10,004 nt of DNA. Source: Erginobacter sp964465735 (GTDB lineage: Bacteria > Auribacterota > Erginobacteria > Erginobacterales > Erginobacteraceae). This document shows positions 5,511-10,004 of the stretch, piece by piece. The position numbers were made by a program, and so were the translations under genes. The notes beneath the pieces were generated by a model. The model was not told where the DNA came from. It saw only the letters and a program-made list of their open reading frames with translations, and did no database searches. Every line of letters begins with the position of its first letter. Positions within the stretch are counted from its first letter, which is position 1. Location: NCBI GenBank assembly GCA_964465735.1, contig CAYXKT010000102.1, forward strand, positions 1 through 10,004. Direction: 5' to 3'.

Positions 5511-7793
5511 ATGACTGAATATCGTTACATCGGCAAGCGCGTCCCTCGGGTTGACGTTCGGGATAAGGTGACCGGGAAGACAGTCTATTCTACCGATCTT
5601 TATCCGGAAGGGATGCTCCGGGCCCGAGTTCTGCGGGCTGCCATCCCTCACGGGAAGATTACCCGGCTCGATGTCTCCCGGGCCCGACAGTTACCCGGAG
5701 TGGAGGCGGTTCTGACTCATCACGACATCCCCGGCCATAACGGATTTGGGATTGTTACCCCCAACTGGCCCGTCCTCTGTGTTGACCGGGTTCGTTATCG
5801 GGGCGACGCTCTGGCCCTGGTGGCGGCGGTGGACGAGGAGACGGCCGCGGCGGCGCTGAAACTGATTGAGGTTGAGTATCAACCGCTGCCGATCATCGAT
5901 ACCCCGGAAGAGGCTCTGGCCGAGGGCGCGGTCCAGATCCACAAAGGGGGGAACATCCAGCATCGGATGGATATCCCGCCTAAGGGAGACGTGGAGAAAG
6001 CGTTGGCGGAATCGGAGATCGTTCTCTCCCAGACCTACCAGACCCAGTTTATGGAGCACGCCTATCTGGAGACGGAAGGCGGGGTGGGGATCTACGATGA
6101 AAAGACCGGGGTGATCACGGTCTGGTGCGGGGACCAGTACCCCTTCCGGGATCAACTCCAGGTCGCCCGTTCGCTCGATTGGGATCCTTTGAAGATCCGG
6201 ATTATCGGCTCCCCGACCGGGGGAGCGTTCGGGGGAAAGGACGAGATCAGTGTTCAGATTCATCTCGCTCTGCTCGCCTATCGGACTCGGAAACCGGTCC
6301 GCCTTCATTGGTCTCGGAAGGAATCGATCGTGGCCGGGCCGAAACGTCACGCGATGGAGACTACCTTCCGGATCGGGGCCGGGCAGGACGGGATCCTGAA
6401 GGCTATCGACGTTACGGTAATCGCCAATACCGGGGCCTATGATACCATTGCCGGTCCCGTTCTCAATCTGGCCCTGGAGTCTTCTCCCGGTCCCTATCGC
6501 TATCCTCATTCCCGGTTCCGGGGGCGCAGCATCTATACCAATAACGCGATGGGCGGGGAATGCCGAGGTTTTGGCGCTGCCCAGGTGGTCTTCGGAGTGG
6601 AACAGGAACTGGACAAATTGGCCGAGATGTTAAAGATGGACCCGATCGAGTTGAGACTTCTCAACGCGGTCGAGTTGGGCGATATCTCCGCTATCGGTCA
6701 CCGCCTTCAGACCAGCGTCGGGATCCGGGATACCCTGTTAGCGGCCCAGAAGACCGACCTCTGGATCAGACGGGAAGAGATCAAGCGGGAACTGGCCGCC
6801 GCTCAACCCCATCTCCGGTTTGGTGTCGGGGTCGCTTCCGAATGGCACGCGGTCGGCCTGGGGGTGGGATTGCCCGACTTCGCCAACGTGACGATCGCGA
6901 TCGGGGAGGAGGGGGAGGTCACTCTCCGGACCGGGGCGATCGAGATCGGTCAGGGGAATCTGACTGCCTATTCCCAGATCCTGGCGGAAAGTCTGGAGTG
7001 TGATATTGAGAGGATCTCGGTCATCCACGGCGATACCTTTGCCTGTCCCGATTCCGGTTCGGTGACCGCTTCTCGCTCAGTTCTGATCAACGGCAATGCC
7101 ATCATCGATGGGGTGAAGAAGCTGAAGAAGATTCTGCTTCAGGTCGCCGGACGGGTCTTCGATCTCCCCGAGGATCAACTGGACTATGGGCAGGAGAGGG
7201 TCTTTGTTCGCGCTGACAACAGCCGCTGTCTGACCCTGGACGAACTGGCTGCCCGGGCGGGAGAGTTCTTTATTCCTCTTCAGGTCACCGGAGCGGCGGC
7301 TTTCGCCACCTCGGACAAGGATTTTGGCGATGGCCTGCCGCATAATTATTACACCTATATTACCCAGCTGGCCCTGGTCGGTGTCGATCCGGAGACCGGG
7401 GAGGCAGTGGTTAAGAAAGTGATCTCAGTACCCGAGATGGGCCGAGCGATCAACCTGGCCGGAGTTGAGGGCCAGTGCGAGGGTGGGGCGGTGATGGGGG
7501 TCGGGTACACTCTTTACGAGAAAGTGATGGTGGAGCGAGGCGAGTTCAAGACCACCGGCTTTTCCACCTATATCCTCCCGACCACGCTTGACTCTCCCGA
7601 TCACGAGACGGTGCTGGTGGAGAATCCGGAGAAGAGCGGGCCTTACGGAGGGAAGGGGGTGGGCGAGGCTCCGACGGTGCCGGTGACCCCGGCCATCGCT
7701 AACGCTATTTATGATGCCGTGGGCTTGCGATCCACCCGCCTCCCGATCACCCCGGAAGATATCGCGGCTGGATTGGAGGGGGGCAGACGATGA
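5511..7793 (+). CDS. xdhA: Molybdopterin-binding catalytic subunit, xanthine dehydrogenase family
   Basis: The 760-residue protein is the large molybdenum subunit of a xanthine dehydrogenase/aldehyde oxidase-family hydroxylase, which hydroxylates its substrate with water-derived oxygen and sends electrons to the Fe-S and FAD subunits. The N-terminal a/b hammerhead domain covers about 15-130. Cofactor and active-site blocks follow: GGAFGGK (237-243), MGGECRGFGAAQ (347-358), EIGQGNLTAYSQI (478-490), PDSGSVTASRS (513-523) and GGKGVGEAPT (713-722), where E719 is the expected base. The CRGFG block is XDH-like and lacks the AYRCSFR signature of aerobic CO dehydrogenase. The length is typical of a stand-alone molybdenum subunit. 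The Shine-Dalgarno is weak (AGG about 11 nt before the ATG). Its last four bases overlap the Fe-S subunit start. Whether the substrate is xanthine, hypoxanthine, nicotinate-like or another compound is not decided by these motifs. Confidence 0.95.
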   Translation: MTEYRYIGKRVPRVDVRDKVTGKTVYSTDLYPEGMLRARVLRAAIPHGKITRLDVSRARQLPGVEAVLTHHDIPGHNGFGIVTPNWPVLCVDRVRYRGDALALVAAVDEETAAAALKLIEVEYQPLPIIDTPEEALAEGAVQIHKGGNIQHRMDIPPKGDVEKALAESEIVLSQTYQTQFMEHAYLETEGGVGIYDEKTGVITVWCGDQYPFRDQLQVARSLDWDPLKIRIIGSPTGGAFGGKDEISVQIHLALLAYRTRKPVRLHWSRKESIVAGPKRHAMETTFRIGAGQDGILKAIDVTVIANTGAYDTIAGPVLNLALESSPGPYRYPHSRFRGRSIYTNNAMGGECRGFGAAQVVFGVEQELDKLAEMLKMDPIELRLLNAVELGDISAIGHRLQTSVGIRDTLLAAQKTDLWIRREEIKRELAAAQPHLRFGVGVASEWHAVGLGVGLPDFANVTIAIGEEGEVTLRTGAIEIGQGNLTAYSQILAESLECDIERISVIHGDTFACPDSGSVTASRSVLINGNAIIDGVKKLKKILLQVAGRVFDLPEDQLDYGQERVFVRADNSRCLTLDELAARAGEFFIPLQVTGAAAFATSDKDFGDGLPHNYYTYITQLALVGVDPETGEAVVKKVISVPEMGRAINLAGVEGQCEGGAVMGVGYTLYEKVMVERGEFKTTGFSTYILPTTLDSPDHETVLVENPEKSGPYGGKGVGEAPTVPVTPAIANAIYDAVGLRSTRLPITPEDIAAGLEGGRR

Positions 7794-8275
7794 AAGAGAT
7801 CGAGATCCGTTTTGTTCTTAACGAAAAAGAGGTCAGCGTCAAATCACCGCCGACCTTTACCCTGCTCCGTCTGCTCCGGGAGCGGTTGGGGCTGACCGGG
7901 GCCAAGCCCGGCTGCGAGCGCGGCGAGTGCGGAGCCTGCACCGTTCTTCTTGATGGGCAACCGGTGACGGCCTGCCTGATCCTTGCCCCTCAAGTTGAGG
8001 GGCGGCGAGTGGAGACGATCGAGGGGATCTCCCGGGGAGAAGAGCTTCATCCTCTCCAGCAGGCGTTTATCGATGAGTCGGCCGTCCAGTGCGGTTACTG
8101 CATCCCGGGGATGATAATGTCCGCCAAGGCCCTTCTCGATAGTGACCCGGCCCCTTCTCGGGAGGAGATCAAGTTGGCCCTCTCCGGCAACCTCTGCCGC
8201 TGCACCGGCTATACCAAGATCATCAGGGCGGTGGAAGTGGCCGCCGAAAAGATCCGGGAACGGAGTAAAAGCTGA
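7790..8275 (+). CDS. 2Fe-2S subunit of the xanthine dehydrogenase-family hydroxylase
   Basis: The 161-residue protein carries two [2Fe-2S] clusters. The N-terminal plant-ferredoxin-like cluster uses Cys42, Cys47, Cys50 and Cys62 (CERGECGAC and the following TACL). The C-terminal helical-domain cluster uses Cys101 and Cys104 (QCGYC) and Cys136 and Cys138 (NLCRCTGY). All eight ligands are present and spaced normally, and the length is standard. It relays electrons from the molybdenum centre to the FAD subunit. The ATG overlaps the stop of the molybdopterin subunit (ATGA, 7790-7793), and a purine-rich GGAGG is just upstream, indicating translational coupling. It ends 2 nt before the FAD subunit. 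In E. coli naming it would be xdhC; I leave the symbol blank to avoid a clash with the maturation factor. Confidence 0.95.
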   Translation: MKEIEIRFVLNEKEVSVKSPPTFTLLRLLRERLGLTGAKPGCERGECGACTVLLDGQPVTACLILAPQVEGRRVETIEGISRGEELHPLQQAFIDESAVQCGYCIPGMIMSAKALLDSDPAPSREEIKLALSGNLCRCTGYTKIIRAVEVAAEKIRERSKS

Positions 8276-8277
8276 TA

Positions 8278-9123
8278 ATGAAATTTGAATACCATCGACC
8301 GGCAAACCTCGAAGCAGCGCTGAAATTTCTCGGCGGCGGCGTGGCGGACTGCGCACCCCTGGCCGGCGGGACCGACCTGTTGGTGATGATCCAGGAGGAA
8401 CTGATCTCGCCCCGGGTGCTTCTCGATATCAGCGGCTTAAAGGAACTGAATTATATCCGGGAGGCGGATGACCGGATAGAGATCGGGGCCCTGGTGACTC
8501 ACGGCCAGGCGGCCTCGTCAGAATTGCTGCGGGCAAAAGCCTCTCTTCTGGCCCAGAGTTGCCTCCAGGTGGGCTCGCCCCAGATCCGGGCCCTGGGTAC
8601 GATTGGAGGAAACCTGGTGATGGGTTCTCCTTGCGGCGATACTATCCCCGCCCTCTACGCCCTGGAAGCTTCTCTGGTCCTGAAAAGCGCCGACGGGACG
8701 AGGACTGTCGCCATCGGGGATTTCTTTACCGGTGTGAAGAAGAATGTCCGCCGGACTGAGGAACTATTAACGGCGATCAATTTCCCGATCCCCGAACCGT
8801 CCGCCCGAGGGTTTTTCAACAAGCTCGGTCAGCGCAAGGCTCTGGCTATCGCCAAGGTCTCGGTCGCCGGTCTGGTCTTTCGGCGGCGGGGGGAGGTAGA
8901 GAAGATCCGGGTTGCCCTGGGGGCGGTCGGCCCGACCGCGATCCGGGCCCTCCAGACCGAAGAATATTTAACCGGTCGGAGTCTGGACCCGGAGACGATC
9001 GCCGCCGCCCGGACCATCTGCTCCGGGGAGTCGCGGGCGATCACCGATCTGCGTTCCAACGCCGGCTATCGGGATCGGATGGCCGGGGTCCTCCTTGCCC
9101 GAGGACTGAACTCCATCCTCTAA
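8278..9123 (+). CDS. xdhB: FAD-binding subunit of the xanthine dehydrogenase-family hydroxylase
   Basis: The 281-residue protein is the medium FAD subunit (FAD_binding_5 plus CO dehydrogenase flavoprotein C-terminal domain). FAD contacts are expected at PLAGGTDLL (27-35) and GTIGGNL (107-113), followed by GSPCGDTIPAL (116-126). The C-terminal domain (about 175-281) ends with the family-typical ITDLRSNAGYRDRMAG (255-270). The subunit passes electrons from the Fe-S clusters to NAD+ or another acceptor. No extra Cys cluster of the 4-hydroxybenzoyl-CoA reductase type is visible, so an ordinary FAD subunit is favoured. The ATG follows the Fe-S stop after 2 nt, with GGAG 12 nt upstream inside the preceding gene. 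The gene order Mo, Fe-S, FAD differs from the Mo, FAD, Fe-S order of the E. coli xdh operon. Confidence 0.94.
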   Translation: MKFEYHRPANLEAALKFLGGGVADCAPLAGGTDLLVMIQEELISPRVLLDISGLKELNYIREADDRIEIGALVTHGQAASSELLRAKASLLAQSCLQVGSPQIRALGTIGGNLVMGSPCGDTIPALYALEASLVLKSADGTRTVAIGDFFTGVKKNVRRTEELLTAINFPIPEPSARGFFNKLGQRKALAIAKVSVAGLVFRRRGEVEKIRVALGAVGPTAIRALQTEEYLTGRSLDPETIAAARTICSGESRAITDLRSNAGYRDRMAGVLLARGLNSIL

Positions 9124-9144
9124 AACTCTGACCGGACAAGACAG

Positions 9145-9765
9145 GTGAAGTCACCGCCCAGGCCGGTTTTTGCGCTTGTCCTGGCAGCGGGAGAATCCCG
9201 TCGCTGCGCCCCTCGCAACAAACTCTTTCTTCCCTGGGGAAAATCCGTCATTCTGGATACGGTGCTCTCCCGGGTCCTGGCTTCCCGGGTGACGGCGACG
9301 GCGGTGGTGACCGGCCACCAGGCCGATCGTGTCACCGCCCTTCTGGAAAAATTCCACTGTCAGCCGGTCTTCAACGCCGATTACCACTCGGGGATGGGTT
9401 CCTCCCTGATTGTCGGGATTGACCACTGGTTGGCGCAACCCGGCCTCCCCTATGAGACCGGGTTTCTGGTTGTCCTCGGCGACCAACCCTTTATCTCCAC
9501 CGAGATCATCGACCGGGTAATCGAAGCCTATCAGGGTTCTCAAGCGGAGATTGTCGTCCCGGTCACCCGGGGCCGACGGGGCCACCCCCCGATCTTTCAC
9601 CGTTGCCTATCCGAAGAGATCCGAAAAGTCGCCGGCCGCTGGGGCGCCCGGGAAGTCCTGCGCCGCTACCCGGAAAAAATCCTCTCCGTGGAAGTGAAAT
9701 CCGAAGAGATCCTGAATGATATTGACACCCTGGAGGATTGGAGGCGGACTCACACAGGCCATTGA
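9145..9765 (+). CDS. mocA: MocA-like molybdenum cofactor cytidylyltransferase (MobA-like NTP transferase)
   Basis: The 206-residue protein is a MobA/MocA-type nucleotidyltransferase. It should join CMP to molybdopterin to give the MCD form of the cofactor used by xanthine dehydrogenase-family enzymes. Family motifs are LVLAAGESRR (11-20), NKLFLP (25-30), GMGSSL (83-88), LGDQP (111-115), RRGHPPIF (144-151) and DIDTLED (192-198). The nucleotide-binding loop is unusual: the common RMG before NK is RCA (20-22) here, though the downstream Asn-Lys is kept. The start is GTG at 9145, 21 bp after the FAD subunit, with only a weak purine-rich ribosome site. Placement at the end of a hydroxylase operon next to an XdhC-family factor supports MocA over the guanylyltransferase MobA. 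Confidence 0.87.
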   Translation: MKSPPRPVFALVLAAGESRRCAPRNKLFLPWGKSVILDTVLSRVLASRVTATAVVTGHQADRVTALLEKFHCQPVFNADYHSGMGSSLIVGIDHWLAQPGLPYETGFLVVLGDQPFISTEIIDRVIEAYQGSQAEIVVPVTRGRRGHPPIFHRCLSEEIRKVAGRWGAREVLRRYPEKILSVEVKSEEILNDIDTLEDWRRTHTGH

Positions 9766-9798
9766 AGGCGGGACAATAACAGCCAAGCAGATTGAGTT

Positions 9799-9816
9799 AC
9801 AGCCCCGATCGGCTGT
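9799..9816. other. Short inverted repeat after mocA
   Basis: ACAGCC (9799-9804) and GGCTGT (9811-9816) form a 6-bp stem with a 6-nt loop, 34 bp after the mocA stop. There is no following run of T, so it is not a canonical intrinsic terminator. It might still slow or end transcription. The rest of 9766-9954 shows no gene. Confidence 0.3.
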
Positions 9817-9954
9817 CGGAAGCAGAACCCAAGGCCAGATCGACATCGTGAGTATGGGAAGAACCTGGCCGAGGGGCGGGAAGGAATAAAGTGCCTATAT
9901 CCGGATCTCTCAAAAACGATTTGCTGCCGCAATCAATACTGCAGGACTGTTGAA

Positions 9955-10004
9955 CCTAAATTGAGCGATTCTATGCGGCGAACTGCACCAATCTTTTGCG
10001 TCCG
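9955..10004. mobile_element. Second copy of the palindromic element, cut by the window end
   Basis: The last 50 bases match 2592-2641 at 49 of 50 positions, in the same orientation. The only difference is C9999 versus A2636. The copy begins with the same CCTAAATTGAGCGATT end, preceded by TTGAA. Only its left end is visible, so it may be another 161-bp MITE or the end of a full-length insertion sequence that mobilises it. Confidence 0.85.

Noticed and set aside
5691..6509. Minus-strand 272-codon open frame inside the molybdopterin subunit
   Set aside because: It is antisense to a conserved catalytic region and has no recognisable fold.

Overview
The window is GC-rich, densely coding bacterial DNA, probably from an uncultured Gram-negative and likely anaerobic bacterium. 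That guess rests on two things: a sphingolipid (ceramide) gene set, which usually points to an outer-membrane lineage, and a three-subunit molybdenum hydroxylase of the kind common in anaerobes. No rRNA, tRNA or species-diagnostic gene is present, so I cannot name a phylum.

Left half, minus strand (transcribed right to left): a NAD-dependent epimerase-like reductase (cerR-like, 3773-2790), a serine palmitoyltransferase (spt, 2560-1379) and a YghO/bCerS-type acyltransferase (bcerS-like, 1270-146). Together these match the three core steps of bacterial ceramide synthesis: serine plus a fatty acyl thioester gives 3-ketosphinganine, which is N-acylated to 3-oxoceramide and then reduced to dihydroceramide. 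A sigma70-like promoter and a good ribosome binding site precede cerR. Between cerR and spt sits a 161-bp palindromic insertion (2592-2752) with 16-bp terminal inverted repeats and an apparent 5-bp target duplication. It reads as a MITE. A six-unit heptamer repeat lies between spt and bcerS.

Right half, plus strand, divergent from the ceramide genes: a small uncharacterised protein with an OB-fold-like strand pattern (3997-4638), an XdhC/CoxI-family molybdenum-insertion factor (4643-5437), the molybdopterin (5511-7793), 2Fe-2S (7790-8275) and FAD (8278-9123) subunits of a xanthine dehydrogenase-family hydroxylase, and a MocA-like molybdenum cofactor cytidylyltransferase (9145-9765). The genes are tightly spaced or overlapping and probably form one operon that makes and matures a molybdo-flavo-iron-sulfur hydroxylase. 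Its true substrate (purine or another N-heterocycle or aldehyde) cannot be fixed from sequence alone.

The window ends inside a second copy of the MITE or its parent element: the last 50 bases, 9955-10004, match the first copy at 49 of 50 positions in the same orientation. No stretch over 300 bases lacks a gene. In 1-145 I see nothing convincing. In 9766-9954 I see only one short hairpin without a U-tract. The large antisense ORFs over the real genes are compositional shadows.
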